Shown here: positions 1 to 9,834 of the stretch, piece by piece
Numbering within the stretch: the stretch's first letter is position 1
Layout: every line of letters starts with the position of its first letter
DNA from: Symbiodinium natans
Taxonomy: Eukaryota; Sar; Dinophyceae; Suessiales; Symbiodiniaceae
Length of the DNA stretch: 64,000 nucleotides
NCBI GenBank assembly: GCA_905221605.1
Contig: CAJNDS010002635.1
Coordinates: 880,918 to 944,917 of the forward strand
Direction: 5' to 3'
Made by a program: the position numbers and the translations under genes
The notes under the pieces: generated by a model
Told to the model about the DNA's origin: nothing
The model's database searches: none
The model's input: only the letters and a program-made list of their open reading frames with translations

Positions 1-79
1 TCAAGAATTGAAACGTTTCCCCCGCATGTGCTATGGGCGATTGGGTTCAGTCAAAGGAAATAAGAGTACCACACAGCAT

Positions 80-222
80 GCCTAAAACCAAAAACCCTCA
101 ACCCTAAACCCCATGTACCCTGAAACCCAAAACCCTTAAACCCTAAACCCTGTGTACCCTGAACCCTGAACCCTGAACCCTAAACCCTAAACCCTGAACC
201 CTAAACCCTTAACAGCCTCAAC
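80..222. repeat. CCCTAAA-type interstitial telomere-like array, degenerate
   Basis: Runs of CCCTAAA mixed with CCCTGAA and CCCAAAA variants. It lies directly left of the first exon island, so on the minus strand it follows that exon as TTTAGGG. Confidence 0.85.
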
Positions 223-230
223 ATATGACT

Positions 231-287
231 GCATGACCAAGGGCCTGGATTTGCCGAACATCCTTCAGCTGCGCCTTTCTGAGAAGA
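231..287 (-). CDS. RCC1-like repeat exon fragment (QLKDVRQIQA class)
   Basis: On the minus strand the island reads KAQLKDVRQIQALGHAV, matching the linker part of the dinoflagellate RCC1-like repeat (DQLKNVQQIQAT). A TCAG precedes it and a GT (CATGCA|GTCATA) follows before a stop. The island is flanked by CCCTAAA on the left and TTTAGGG on the right. It is the leftmost exon seen, so the gene probably continues outside the window. Function is inferred only from the repeat family: RCC1-like repeats form beta-propellers used for protein binding. Confidence 0.5.
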
Positions 288-714
288 ATCCGGATTCTCA
301 ACGTTGAGGGTCATAAGGGTTTAGGGTTTAGGGTGTAGGGTTTAGGGTTTAGGGGATCAGGGCTTGGGGCTATGGGATTTCGGCTGTTGGGCTTTGGGGG
401 TTTGCGTGAGTTTCGGGATGTAGAGCATTTTGGAGGGGGGGGGTTCTTGGGATTAAGGTGTGAGAGTGTTAAGAGGTTTAGGGTGTGGGTTTTGTCGGGA
501 GGCTAAGGTGCCAATCAAAAGTGGCTTTAGGGAATAGGGTTTAGGGTTTAGGGTTTTGGGGTTTAGGGTTTAGGAAGCTCTGTCAGGCCCAAGTATATGC
601 CCCAACCCGAATGGACACCGCCGGGGGGGCGTCAGCATTCACGGGCTTCCCCACCCCCCCTCCGGCTCCCCGCTTCCTCTGTGGTTCATGGTGGGTTTAG
701 GGATTATAGGGCTT

Positions 715-793
715 ACCCTAGTTCCTTTTTGGGTTAGTTATAGGGGATTCTTAGTATACTACCCCAAAAAGGTACTACATAGGAGCCTTTGGG
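715..793. mobile_element. MITE family D copy, left end truncated
   Basis: Nearly identical in its inner and right part to the complete copy at 60603-60692, including the ending GGAGCCTTTGGG. The left terminal inverted repeat (CCCAAAGGCTCC) is missing. No coding capacity. Confidence 0.7.
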
Positions 794-867
794 TAGGGTT
801 TAGGGTTTACGGTTCAGGGTTTAGGGTTTAGCCCTGTGGATTCATCGTCTGTAGCTCATGGTGGGCT

Positions 868-1028
868 TCTAAACCCCTAAACACCTAAACCCCTAAACCC
901 CTAAACCCCCAAACCCTAAACCCTAAACCCTAAACCCTAAACCCTAAACCCTAAACCCCAAACACCCCAAACCCTAAACCCTAAACCCTAAACCCTAAAC
1001 CCCAAACCCCAAACCCTAAACCCTAAAC
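868..1028. repeat. CCCTAAA/CCCCTAAA array
   Basis: Tandem CCCTAAA with CCCCAAA and CCCCTAAA variants. On the minus strand it forms the 5' part of an intron that starts with GTAAGG at 1033. Confidence 0.9.
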
Positions 1029-1033
1029 CTTAC

Positions 1034-1085
1034 CGGCCCCGCTGGCGCCTGGATGCCGCAGCTGACGCCGCCATAGCGGAAGCCT
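1034..1085 (-). CDS. RCC1-like repeat exon fragment (YGGVSCGIQ)
   Basis: Minus-strand reading RGFRYGGVSCGIQAPAGP corresponds to the YGGDSSAVQ segment of the RCC1-like repeat. The exon ends in CCG followed by GTAAGG, a strong 5' splice site, and the intron then runs straight into TTTAGGG repeats. An ACCTGAG acceptor lies upstream. This is one of the clearest exon-to-telomere-array junctions in the window. Confidence 0.55.
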
Positions 1086-1126
1086 CTCAGGTGGGGCAAG
1101 CGGGGCGATGCCGGGTTCGAGTTTCG

Positions 1127-1250
1127 GGGGTTTAGGGTTTAGGGTTTAGGGTTTAGGGTTTAGGGTTTAGGGTTTAGGGTTTAGGGTTTAGGGTTTAGGG
1201 TTTAGGGTTTAGGGTTAAGGGTTAGGGTTTAGGGTTAAGGGTTGAGGGTT
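1127..1250. repeat. TTTAGGG array, about 16 units
   Basis: Almost perfect TTTAGGG heptamers, degenerating to TTAAGGG at the right end. Confidence 0.95.
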
Positions 1251-1449
1251 TCTGGTGCATTTTTGGGCTTCGGGGATAAGGGTAGGGTATTACTCGGATT
1301 TCATTTAGGATGTTAGGGGATTCGGGCTTCATGCTTTCTAAGGACTTTGGGGTTTGTAAGGTTTAGGGTTTTAGCCTTTATTGTTTCTGGGAAGCCCTGA
1401 ACCCTAAACCCTAAACCCTAAACGCTAAACCCTAAACCCTAAACCCTTA

Positions 1450-1532
1450 GAGCAATCCCTCTGTCGGGGAGGGCCTCCCCAGGTCACGAGCGTCCCATCG
1501 GGCCGCTGTGCACAGAGGTCTCCCATGGTGGC
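1450..1532 (-). CDS. RCC1-like repeat exon (RPDGTLVTWGG)
   Basis: Minus strand after CTCCAG reads ATMGDLCAQRPDGTLVTWGG followed by PPRQRDCSK, with no stop. This is the canonical AFAAILADGSVVTWG segment with CAQRPDGTLVTWG at its core, equivalent to the DGxVxxWG core of RCC1 repeats. The island is bounded by CCCTAAA (left) and TTTAGGG (right). The downstream boundary GGTTTAGGG offers a GT donor made by the telomere repeat itself. Confidence 0.65.
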
Positions 1533-1921
1533 CTGGAGAGCTTTAGGGTTTAGGGTTTGGGGTTTAGGGGTTAGGTTTAAGAAATAGGGTTTAGGGTTTC
1601 GAGTTTAGGGTTTTTGCTTGATTCGCAGGTCGTTCCAAGGGTCTTGGGAGTTAGGGAGGGTTTTAAGGGCATAAACAAGCCCTAAACGACCAAAGGCTCC
1701 GAATCACAAACCCCAAGCCCTAAGCCCCAAACCCAAAACCCCAAACCCTAAACCCAAAACCCGAAACCCTCAACCTCAAACCCCAAACCCCAAATCGTCA
1801 CCCCTAAGCCGCAAATCCGAAACACCAAACCCGACATAGTATCCTCTAGACATCCTCTTCTAATCCCCATAACCCACCTTACTAACCCTACTTGCTAAGT
1901 CGAAAGAGCTTCAAAGTAAAG

Positions 1922-2065
1922 CCCTAACCCTAAACCCTAAACCCTAACCCTAAACCCTAAACCCCAAACCCTAAACCCCAAACCCCATACCCTAAACCCT
2001 AAACCCCAAACCCTAAACCCGAAACCCCAAACCCTAACCCTAAAACCCTAAACCCTAAAGCCCTA
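1922..2065. repeat. CCCTAAA/CCCCAAA array
   Basis: Telomere-like heptamers with frequent CCCCAAA units. The 300 bases to its left (1600-1920) hold degenerate versions of the same repeat and no exon I can recognise. Confidence 0.9.
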
Positions 2066-2071
2066 AAGCCC

Positions 2072-2155
2072 TTAGCCTGGAGCTCGTAGTCGCCAGGTTG
2101 ACCCAGCTCCAGCTCTGATCGGCCGCTGTAGTAGCGGCCGCCCCAAATCACCTCT
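2072..2155 (-). CDS. RCC1-like repeat exon, divergent (EVIWGGRYYSGRSE)
   Basis: Minus strand reads EVIWGGRYYSGRSELELGQP then GDYELQAK. EVIWG and YYSGRS align to VVTWG and YYGGDS of the family. It starts at an AG|AGGTG junction close to the conserved position seen in the other exons. The conserved acidic residue of GGDS is lost, so this copy is divergent. Confidence 0.5.
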   Translation of the reverse strand, partial: RGDLGRPLLQRPIRAGAGSTWRLRAPG

Positions 2156-2163
2156 CAGGGAGT

Positions 2164-2234
2164 TTGGGGAATTTAGGGAATTTAGGGAATTTAGGGAATT
2201 TGGGGAATCTAGGGAATTTAGGGAATTTAGGGCT
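2164..2234. repeat. 9-bp variant telomere-like array AATTTAGGG
   Basis: About eight copies of a nonamer that is the heptamer plus AA. It shows that variant units are locally homogenised. Confidence 0.85.
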
Positions 2235-2678
2235 TTGGGGTTTAGGGCTTCAGGGTTTAGGGTTTGGGGTTTAGGGCTTTAGGGTTTAGAGGGTTTGTTT
2301 AGGGGTTTAGGGTTTTAGGGCTTAGGGTGGTTTAGGGTTAAGAGGGTTTAGGGTTTCGGGTCTAGGATTTGGGTTTAGGGTTTTAGGGTGTTGAAGTCTT
2401 GGGTGTAGGGTTTATCGGTATGCAGTATACGCCCTAAACCTCAACCCTAAACCCTAAACCCTGTATAAATCCTAAACCCTAAACCCTAAACCCTAAACCG
2501 CCTAAGGTGTTTGGAGGCCTTGAAGGGGCGTCCGAGCTTTATGGCATGAGGCAGGGGAGGTCGGATGCCTAGAGTGAGGACCTTGCGATGTTACGTAAGG
2601 AGCTCAACACCCCAACATGTGGCCACTACTTCTAACTAGAGGGCCCCCCTCCGACCTTCACACGCCTAGGGTAGAAGA

Positions 2679-2821
2679 CCTAAACCCTAAACCCTAAACC
2701 CTAAACCCTAAACCCTAAACCCTAAACCCTAGACCCTAGACCCTAAACCCTAAACCCTAAACCCTAAACCCTAAACCCTAAACCCTAAACCCTAAACCCT
2801 AAACCCTAAACCCTAAACCCT
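2679..2821. repeat. CCCTAAA array, about 20 units
   Basis: Near-perfect heptamers with two CCCTAGA units. The 2500-2675 stretch to its left has no recognised exon and no repeat. Confidence 0.95.
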
Positions 2822-2890
2822 GTCGGTCGCACCCCGCGGCCGTCGCCAAGGATTGCCGCGAAACCACCGCTTCTGCCACCGCAGGTCTCG
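2822..2890 (-). CDS. RCC1-like repeat exon fragment (GGFAAILGDGRG)
   Basis: Minus strand reads TCGGRSGGFAAILGDGRGVR. GGFAAILGDG matches the AFAAILADG core of the family almost residue for residue. Flanked by CCCTAAA on the left and TTTAGGG on the right. Confidence 0.55.
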
Positions 2891-3090
2891 GAAGGGATCG
2901 TTTAGGGTTTAGGGTTCAGGGTTTAGGGTTTAGGGTTTAGGGTTTGGGGTTTAGGGTTTAGGGTTTAGGGTTTGGGGTTTAGGGTTTAGGGTTCAGCAGC
3001 TCTGGGTCGAGCAATCTCTAGTAGAGCCGCTGTCTGGACTCTAGAAAAAAACCCACCCACCCAGAGAATCCCAAAACATTAAGAAATATA

Positions 3091-3670
3091 ATGTTCACAT
3101 TTTTCATCAGCAAGTCCTGTCCTCCAACCTCATTTATTCATTCTGCTCGTGTTCTTTGGTTTCCATTCTGCTCGTATGCGTTTCTTTCTGCTCGTATTCG
3201 TTCTTTTTGTGATCTTCTCGTGTTCGTTCTCTTTCTGCTCGTATTCGTGCTCTTTCTTGGCGCATTCGTTCTCTCTCTGCTCGATTTCAGTCCGCTCGTG
3301 TTCGTTGTCTTTCTGCTCGTACTGAGTCTGCTCGTACTCGTTCTCTTCTGCTCGTATTCATTCTGCTCGTATTCGTTCTCTCTCTGCTCGATGTCAATCT
3401 GCTCGTATTCATATTCATTTTGTTCGTGTTCGTTCTCTTTCTGCTCGTGTTCGTGCTCTTTCTGCGCGTGTTCGTTCTCTCTCTCTGCTCGATTTCAGTC
3501 CGCTCGTTTTCGCTGTCTTTCTGCTCGTACTGAGTCTGCTCGTACTCGTTCTCTTTCTGCTCGTATTCATTCTGCTGGTATTCGTTCTCTCTCTGCTCGA
3601 TGTCAGTCTACTCGTATTCGTTCTCTTTCTGCTCATATTCACTTTTGCTCGTGTTCGTTTTCCCCGGTGA
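3091..3670. repeat. Minisatellite, TGCTCGTATTCGTTCTCTTTC-like
   Basis: Imperfect units built from TGCTCGT, TTCGTTCTC and TTTC, arranged as a longer repeat of about 240 bp: the section beginning CGCATTCGTTCTCTCTCTGC near 3259 recurs near 3467. Long open frames on both strands come from the pyrimidine-rich repeat and show serine/arginine-rich low complexity, so I do not call a gene. Confidence 0.85.
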
Positions 3671-3799
3671 CCCTGCCTATTTTTGGCCGTCTTGTTGGTT
3701 GTGTTTGGCACACTTTAAGCTGCCTGGCTTCCACATGGTTGCTTTCCAATTAGTGCCCCGGTGACCTCGCCTCATGTTGGCTCCTGCTCGTTTGATGAG

Positions 3800-4560
3800 A
3801 GGCCTAGAGGTTTGTCGTATGTCCCCTCTCTTCGTGCTCGTAGGGTTTGTCGTATGTCCCCCCCTTCATGCTCGTAGGGTTTGATGAGAGGTCTACAGGT
3901 TTGTCGCACGTCCCCTCCCTTCGTGCTCTTAGATTTTGTCGTATGTCGCCTCTGTTCGTGCTCGTCGGCTTTGTCGTGTGTCCCTCTTCGTCTTCTTGCA
4001 AAGAATCCCAAGAATTAAGAAACTGAGATTTTATTTTCAGAGGTTTGTCGTATGTCCCCTCCCTTCGTGCTCGTAGGGTTTGTCGTATGTCCCCTCCCTT
4101 CGTGCTCGTAGGGTTTGATGAGAGGTCTAGAGGTTTGTCGTACGTCCCCTCCCTTGGTGTTCTTAGGGTTTGTCGTATGTCCCCTCCCTTCGTGCTCGTC
4201 GGCTTTGTCGTATGTGCCTTTTCTTCTGCTTGCAGAGAATCCCAAAACATTGAGAAATGTACGGGTTTATTTTCGAGGTTTGTCGTATGTCCCCCTCCCT
4301 TCGTGCTCGTAGGGTTTGACGAGAGGTCTACAAGTTTGTCGTACGCCCTCTCCCTTCGTGCTCTTAGGGTTTGTCGTATGCCTCCCTTCGTGCTCGTAGG
4401 GTTTGTCGTATGTCCCCTCCCTTCGTGCTCGTATGGTTTGATGAAAGGTCTACAGATTCGTCGCATGTCCCTTCCCTTCGCGCTCTTAGGGTTTGTCGTA
4501 TGTCCCCTCCCTTCGTGCTCGTCGGCTTTGTCGCATGCCCCTTGTCTTCGCGCTTGCTTT
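3800..4560. repeat. Minisatellite of about 35 bp in higher-order units of about 240 bp
   Basis: The unit contains GGGTTTGTCGTATGTCCCC and CCTTCGTGCTCGTA. About 20 copies are grouped into three higher-order blocks. The first two end in a related unique tail (GAGAATCCCAA...TTTATTTTC, near 4005-4040 and 4235-4278), and the tail also resembles 3060-3100. The unit length is not a multiple of three, so the reading frames rotate through the same sequence, which argues against coding. Confidence 0.9.
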
Positions 4561-4829
4561 CCGAAGACCGAAGGTAGAACCAAAAGTGTTGGTCCGGATT
4601 GACAAAAAATGTCTTGTTTTCCCCCACCCCACCCTCGAACCATTCCAGTTCGAGCCAATCCCCAACCCACCCTAGAACCAACTACCCGTGTTCGTTCTCT
4701 CTCTTGCTTGCGAAGCCCTCATCCAGGTTTCCAGTTGCTTTTCCCCACCCCACCCTCGGACCACCCAAGATGAGAAACACTAAGAAGGGGCTGCTGCATT
4801 CCCCGGCCCGGCAAAGCCTTCATCTTGAT

Positions 4830-5390
4830 CTGGCCCGTGGCCATTGGCAAAAAAGGTGGCCATTGGCAAAAAAAGCCGTGGCCATTGGCAAAAAAACCGT
4901 GGCCATTGGCAAAAAAGCCGTGGCCATTGGCAAAAAAGCCGTGGCCAAAAAAAGCCGTGGCCATTGGCAAATGCCACTTGCCAATGGCCACGGCTTTTTT
5001 GCCAATGGCCCCGTTCCCCATTAAGGTTGGGCCCCAACCTTAATGGGGAACGTGGCCATTGGCAAAAAAGCCGTGGCCATTGGCAAAAAGCCCGAAAAGT
5101 TGCCAATGGCCACGGCTTTTTTGCCAATGGCCACGTTCCCCATAAAGGTTGGGGGGGTATTTTGTGCGAATTGGGTTTGAAAAACCCATTTTGGCGACCA
5201 ACCTTAATGACATTGGTGGCCATTGGCAAAAAAGCCGTGGCCATTGGCAACTTTCCCGTGGCCATTGGCGAATTTGCCAACGGCCACGGTTTTTTTGCCC
5301 AATGGCCACGGCTTTTTTGCCAACGGCCACGGTTTTTTGCCAATGGCCACGGTTTTTTTGCCAATGGCCACGTTCCCCATTAAGGTTTAA
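4830..5390. repeat. Field of palindromic GGCCATTGGCAAAAAAG units
   Basis: About 25 copies of a roughly 20-bp unit (CCGTGGCCATTGGCAAAAAA) occur in both orientations, so the field can fold into several long hairpins. Spacers such as CCCCATTAAGGTTGG recur in inverted form at 5018-5050 and 5140-5150. Overlapping reading frames rich in WPLA and GHWQK exist on both strands because the repeat lacks stops. Confidence 0.9.
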
Positions 5391-5409
5391 ATTATTATAT
5401 GATAGAGAG

Positions 5410-5560
5410 AGTTTAGGGTTTAGGGTTTAGGGTTTAGGGTTTAGGGTTTAGGGTTTAGGGTTTAGGGTTTAGGGTTTAGGGTTTAGGGTTTAGGGGTTTA
5501 GGGTTTGGGGTTTAGGGTTTGGGGTTTGGGGTTTGGAGTTTGGGCTTTGGGGTTTGGGCG
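5410..5560. repeat. TTTAGGG array grading into TTTGGGG
   Basis: Twelve or more perfect heptamers followed by TTTGGGG and TTTGGAG variants. Confidence 0.95.
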
Positions 5561-5574
5561 CAACAAAAATGGTC

Positions 5575-5637
5575 TCAGAAAAAGTTCTTTGGAGGCAGCC
5601 CAGCGACGGCTTGGATCTGCTGGACATCCGTTAAACT
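5575..5637 (-). CDS. RCC1-like repeat exon fragment (LTDVQQIQA)
   Basis: Minus strand after GAGGACAG reads LTDVQQIQAVAGLPPKNFF then a stop. LTDVQQIQA is a near-exact match to the LKNVQQIQA linker. The following residues leave the consensus, so the true donor may lie inside (GTCGC after GCC). Confidence 0.45.
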   Translation of the reverse strand, partial: SLTDVQQIQAVAGLPPKNFF

Positions 5638-5765
5638 GTCCTCACCGGTGGCGGTTTAGGGTTTTGGGGGGCTGAGGTTTCCTAAACCCTAACCCCTAAA
5701 CCTCTAAGCCCTAAGCCCTAAACCCCTAAACCCGGAACCCTGAACCCTAAACCCTAAACCCTAAA

Positions 5766-5798
5766 CCCCCCCCCCCCCCCCCCCAAAAAAAAAAAAAA
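5766..5798. repeat. Poly-C/poly-A tract
   Basis: Nineteen C followed by fourteen A, joined to a CCCTAAA array. Similar C runs recur in the window at array edges. Confidence 0.9.
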
Positions 5799-5935
5799 CA
5801 CCCTAAGAACCCTAAAGTCCCAAAGAAGGCCTGAAGCCCCCACACACCCCTCAGCCCCCTCGACTTGGTCTCAGCCTCGAAACCAAAGTCGCTACCCAGA
5901 GTTGCGGTTTAGGGTTTTGGGTTAGGTCTTAGGAA

Positions 5936-6010
5936 GGATTAGGGTTTAGGGTTTAGGGTTTAGGGTTTAGGGTTTAGGGTTTAGGGTTTAGGGTTTAGGG
6001 TTTAGGGAGG
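5936..6010. repeat. TTTAGGG array, about 10 units
   Basis: Near-perfect heptamers immediately left of an RCC1-like exon. Here the flanks are inverted relative to most islands: TTTAGGG left, CCCTAAA right. Confidence 0.95.
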
Positions 6011-6012
6011 TT

Positions 6013-6081
6013 GGGCCAAGGAATGGTCCTGCACGTAGCTGCTGTCTCCGCCGTAGTCCGGGTCGCCCCAGGTTACGACCT
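6013..6081 (-). CDS. RCC1-like repeat exon (VVTWGDPDYGGDSSYVQ)
   Basis: Minus strand after CCTGAG reads VVTWGDPDYGGDSSYVQ then DHSLA, a textbook copy of the family. The intron boundary is phase 0 immediately before VVTWG, the same place as in the exons at 7.8, 11.2, 13.2, 16.4, 19.4 and 22.3 kb. CAG|GA after YVQ could be a GA donor, a type that dinoflagellates use. The role is inferred as one blade element of an RCC1-like propeller. Confidence 0.7.
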
Positions 6082-6576
6082 CAGGGCTTTGCGTGCTGGG
6101 TTGCCCATGTATTTGCCCGAAACCCTAAACCTAAGCCCTAAACCCTAAAGCCTGAACCCTAAACCCTAAACCCTGAACCCTGTACTTTTTTTTTGTTTTT
6201 GAGGGGGGGGTGTATGTGGGGCTACAGGACATGAGTCTCCGCGCTTGGGCGTCCAGGGCTTATAGAGCGCCATCTAAGGCTTAGGGAACCTTTCTTCTGG
6301 TAGCTACTAACATTTGGGCAATTAAATGGGGACCCCGTACGTACCCCCTTGTCTTGGCTGACTTCTGAGCCCCTCCTAAAAGTTTTACTTTTAGGCTCCT
6401 TATTGTAGTTTCTTCAAAAGCCCAAAAGGTTACAGTCCTAAGAGCCAACCAGAAGAAAGCCAAGTTATACACCCTATAAACCCATACTTCAGAACCCTTG
6501 AAAAAAGGTAAGAGACCATACTACTTGACCAGATAACTAGTCTCAGAACCTTAGGGAAGCTTCCACCCTGAAGGGG

Positions 6577-6690
6577 TCAAGCTAGAATCCGCGCGGCCGT
6601 GCGATCACGGCGGATGGCGGCATACGCGTGTCCGTTGGTCTGCAGACTCTCCACGTTAGTCAGCCGGGCCTGGCTTGGGGCGAATCTTGG
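6577..6690 (-). CDS. RCC1-like repeat exon fragment (LTNVESLQT..HAYAAIRRD)
   Basis: Minus strand after GCCAG reads ARLTNVESLQTNGHAYAAIR, then RDRTAARI. It covers the linker plus the AFAAIxxDG core; the final G of DG is replaced. The open frame extends upstream to 6768, but that part does not match the family. Confidence 0.5.
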   Translation of the reverse strand, partial: PRFAPSQARLTNVESLQTNGHAYAAIRRDRTAARILA

Positions 6691-7284
6691 TTGTGCTTTA
6701 ACCCAGTTTAACAAACATTTATGAACAGGCTCCCTTCTCAGGAAAGAAGGGATACTATCCCAAGGCACAACCCAGAAATTGCAGGGTTTGGGGTTTGGGT
6801 TTAGAGCTCCGGGTTTTTTGGATTTGCAGGTTTAGGGTTTCGGGTTTTGCGGCTTGGAAGGTGGGGTCGGGTTTAGGGTTTAGGGTTTAGGGTTTCGGGT
6901 TTAGGAATTAGGGTTTAGGGTTTAGGGTTTAGGGAGGGCCCCGTCGACATGCTCAGCATGTGAATCTGACGCTGAACCGAAGTTTTCGTACTCAGAACAC
7001 CAACTTGAGAACCTTCTTGGCTCATGAAGCCCCTGGTGAAGAGTCGGAGTCCTCCTAAACCCTAAACCCTACACCCTAAACCCTGAAACCCTAAACCCTA
7101 AACCCTTAAACCCTAAGCCCTATACCCTAAACCCTAATCCTAAACCCTACACCCTAAACCCGAATGAGATCAGATGCGGGTTAGGATTTCGGGCGCACGG
7201 CCCTGTTGTCTGCCGCTTTGATGCATCCTTGGGTAGCTGGAAGCCAAGTCTGTGCCACAGGATTCTTGAGGCGAGCTCTAAGTG

Positions 7285-7600
7285 TTAAGGGTTTAGGGTC
7301 GAAGCTCTAGATCCAGAATCGTAACCACCACCGATAAACAACGCAAGCGGAATGAGAGTCAAGATTGCCGTAGCTCCGTGAGCCTTGTGCTCTATACAAA
7401 GGATCCGGCCAGAAGAGCAAGGAAATCTTGCCCAAGCCCTTTTGCGCCCTTCACTAACACCCGCATGGCCGCATTTAGGGTTTAGGGGTTTAGAACAGGG
7501 ACCGATGGCATGGGTTATCATTGCAACGACTAACTTCTACTCCTTAACGAACCCAAATCCCATCCATTGGCCGCATAGTCGGTTCTAAGAGGCACTCTGC
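7285..7600. other. Unique stretch without a recognised gene
   Basis: Low-repeat sequence with short open frames on both strands. No motif recognised. Ends near a C-rich run at 7627-7640. Confidence 0.5.
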
Positions 7601-7734
7601 AGCCCAAGCACACCCCAGTTGGGTACCCCCCCCCCCCCTCCGCCCCTTAGGACCAAATGAACCCTGTCAGCAAAATCATATACTCTGTACGGCTACTAGG
7701 ACAATTTCATGAACTTGAAGGCTGGGAACCCTAG

Positions 7735-7812
7735 CCCTAAACCCTAAACCCTAAACCCTAAACCCTAAACCCTAAACCCTAAACCCTAAACCCTAAACCC
7801 TAAACCCTAAAG
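7735..7812. repeat. CCCTAAA array, about 11 units
   Basis: Perfect heptamers abutting the RCC1-like exon to the right. Confidence 0.95.
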
Positions 7813-7892
7813 GGGCACGGGGGCGGGAGGGGCCGGCCTGAACCTGGCTGCAGTCCCCTCCATACTCCTCGTCACCCCACGCGACGACCTTG
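7813..7892 (-). CDS. RCC1-like repeat exon (VVAWGDEEYGGDCSQVQ)
   Basis: Minus strand after CCCAAG reads VVAWGDEEYGGDCSQVQAG then PSRPRAP. It has the full VVxWG and YGGDxS motifs with a Cys variant. The exon starts at the same phase-0 AG|GT junction as its siblings. A GT donor (AGCCAG|GTTCAG) lies within the QVQ codons, so the coding end may be 15-20 bases to the right of the island edge. Confidence 0.7.
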
Positions 7893-8479
7893 GGTCGGAG
7901 TTTTGGTGTCTGGGGGTTGGGGGATTGGGGTGTAGGGCTTCACTAAGCCCTAAACCCCAAACCCTAAACCCTGAACCCTGAAACCCTAAACCCTAAACCA
8001 GGAGGTTTAGGAGGTTAGGAGGTTAGGAGGTTAGGGTTTGGAGAAATAGGGGTCAGGAGTGGTCAGGGGGTTCATTTGGAGGTTCATGGTGCGCTCTGTA
8101 GTTGTAGTCCTACTGAAGGGTTCCCGGGTGGTTGTAGAGTTTGTTTCTAGGGGTTGAGGGTTACATGCTTCTCACATAAGATTAAAACCAGGGTTTAGGT
8201 TACTGCATTAAGGGAACCTTGAACCAAAAAGTGGGAGAAAGAGTACCACTGTGCACGAAGCAGCACATCGATCCGTACTTCAAGGTCTGAGGGTTTCGGG
8301 TTTTGGCCTATTGGCTGAGTAACCCTAAACCCGAAACCCTAAACCCGAAACCCTAAACCCTAAACCCCAGGGGGAAAGGCTGAACCTGCTGCCTCTGCAA
8401 AGCGGTCATCCCGGAACCGAAGAACAGATCAAGCTACTTCGAACCCTAAACCCACCCACTCAGCACCGAAGAACAAGCC

Positions 8480-8620
8480 GGGCTGGGGGTGTAGGGTGTA
8501 GGGTGTAGGGTTTAGGGTTTAGGGTTCAGGGTTTAGGGTTTAGGGTTTAGGGCTTAGGGCTTAGGGTTTAGGGTTTAGGGTTTAGGGTTTCGGGTGTAGG
8601 GTTCAGGGCTTAGGGTTTAT
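8480..8620. repeat. GTGTAGG/TTTAGGG mixed array
   Basis: Heptamers starting as GTGTAGG, then TTTAGGG and CTTAGGG. Confidence 0.9.
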
Positions 8621-8644
8621 GTAGGGCTTACGGGATTTGAAGGG

Positions 8645-8695
8645 CCCCGGCTGTTCCGTCGACTAGGATGGCGGCAAATGCACCTTGCACGCACC
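8645..8695 (-). CDS. RCC1-like repeat exon fragment (GAFAAILVDGT)
   Basis: Minus strand reads MGGCVQGAFAAILVDGTAG. GAFAAILVDG is the core motif of the family. Arrays of TTTAGGG/TTCAGGG lie on both sides. Confidence 0.5.
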
Positions 8696-8715
8696 CACCC
8701 ATAAGCCCCGTAACT

Positions 8716-8815
8716 CTGAAAACAGGGTTCAGGGTTCAGGGTTCAGGTTTAGGGTTTAGGGTTTAGGGTTTAGGGTTTAGGGTTTAGGGTTTAGGGTTTA
8801 GGGTTTAGGGTTTCG
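8716..8815. repeat. TTCAGGG/TTTAGGG array
   Basis: Three TTCAGGG-type units followed by ten or more TTTAGGG units. Confidence 0.95.
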
Positions 8816-9385
8816 GTTAAAGCTTAAAGACTTGGAGATTCACATGGGTACCTGCACATTGATCATGCCTGTTGAAAATACTAAACCCTTTCCCCTTCTC
8901 CTTTCACCCTCGGCCCTGAGCAGTAATTAGTGGATCTACACAAATATACTGAGATATATATACACACATATATATACATATAATATGATCGCTCCCCTTC
9001 AACGGATGTATATATCTACACACACACACACTCCGGTTTTCAAATCTCATATCCTGACGGCAGGTACATACTTTGGTACCAGGTTCTGCTAAGTATAATA
9101 AAGGCCCCAGAGGTGGGAAGCCCTACTGTAAGCCTCAACCCTGAGCCTCAGAATTCGGGCTAAAGAACCTATACCGAACCCCGGCCATTCCTGTGTGTAT
9201 GTACATATGTGATGTTGGTATGCGTGAAAGATGCCATCTGCACACAAAAACAGAGCCCTTTTTGGTAACGGCCATGATCCCGTAAAGGCTCTTTCAAAAG
9301 GCTGCCCAAACCCAAAGGTACAACCTTAGGGGTCCAAGGTAAGATCCCACCTGGTAGCCCAGTACCTGTATTGGAATAAGGGCAC
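8816..9385. other. Gene-free stretch with AT/CA microsatellite
   Basis: Contains TATATA/CACACA microsatellites at about 8945-9035 and otherwise unique sequence. I see no exon motif here. Confidence 0.6.
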
Positions 9386-9834
9386 CCCCTAAACCCTAAA
9401 CCCTAAACTCTCAACCCTAAACCCTCAACCCTTTTTTGGGCTGGCTAGTTTGTAAGGGAACACGGAACCAAAAAAAATGGTAAGGGTACCACTGGGCTCC
9501 CAAGTTATAGGGCCTAAACCCTAAACCCTAAACTCTAAACCCTAGACCCTAAACCCTTTAAACCCGAAACCCTAACGCTAGAGCTGCAACAAGCAAGGCA
9601 AGATGGGCAAAGAGCCTTCGGAGGGGAGAAGCGTCCGCACCTCTTCAGAAACTCTGCGTTTGGGGTTTAGGGTTTAGGGTTTAGGGTTCAGGGTTTAGGG
9701 CTTGGGGTTTAGGGTTTGGGGTTCAACTAGGGTTTAGGGTTTAGGGCTTAGGATTTAGGATTTAGGGGGGGGCTTGACAGCCTCTCCCCTCCTTTGCATG
9801 CTTAGGTGCGAGGAAGGGGGCGGGAGCTTGGAAA

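Noticed and set aside
1127-1250. Window as a chromosome end
   Set aside because: Arrays are short, in both orientations and spread over all 64 kb with genes between them, so they are interstitial rather than a terminal telomere.
3772-4681. Several overlapping open frames of 60-288 codons on both strands
   Set aside because: Read-through of a 35-bp minisatellite; the same peptide appears in rotated frames and no domain is present.
4599-5430. Open frames with WPLAK, GHWQK and FANGHG repeats
   Set aside because: Translation of the palindromic GGCCATTGGCAAAAAAG field in six frames; no independent evidence of coding.
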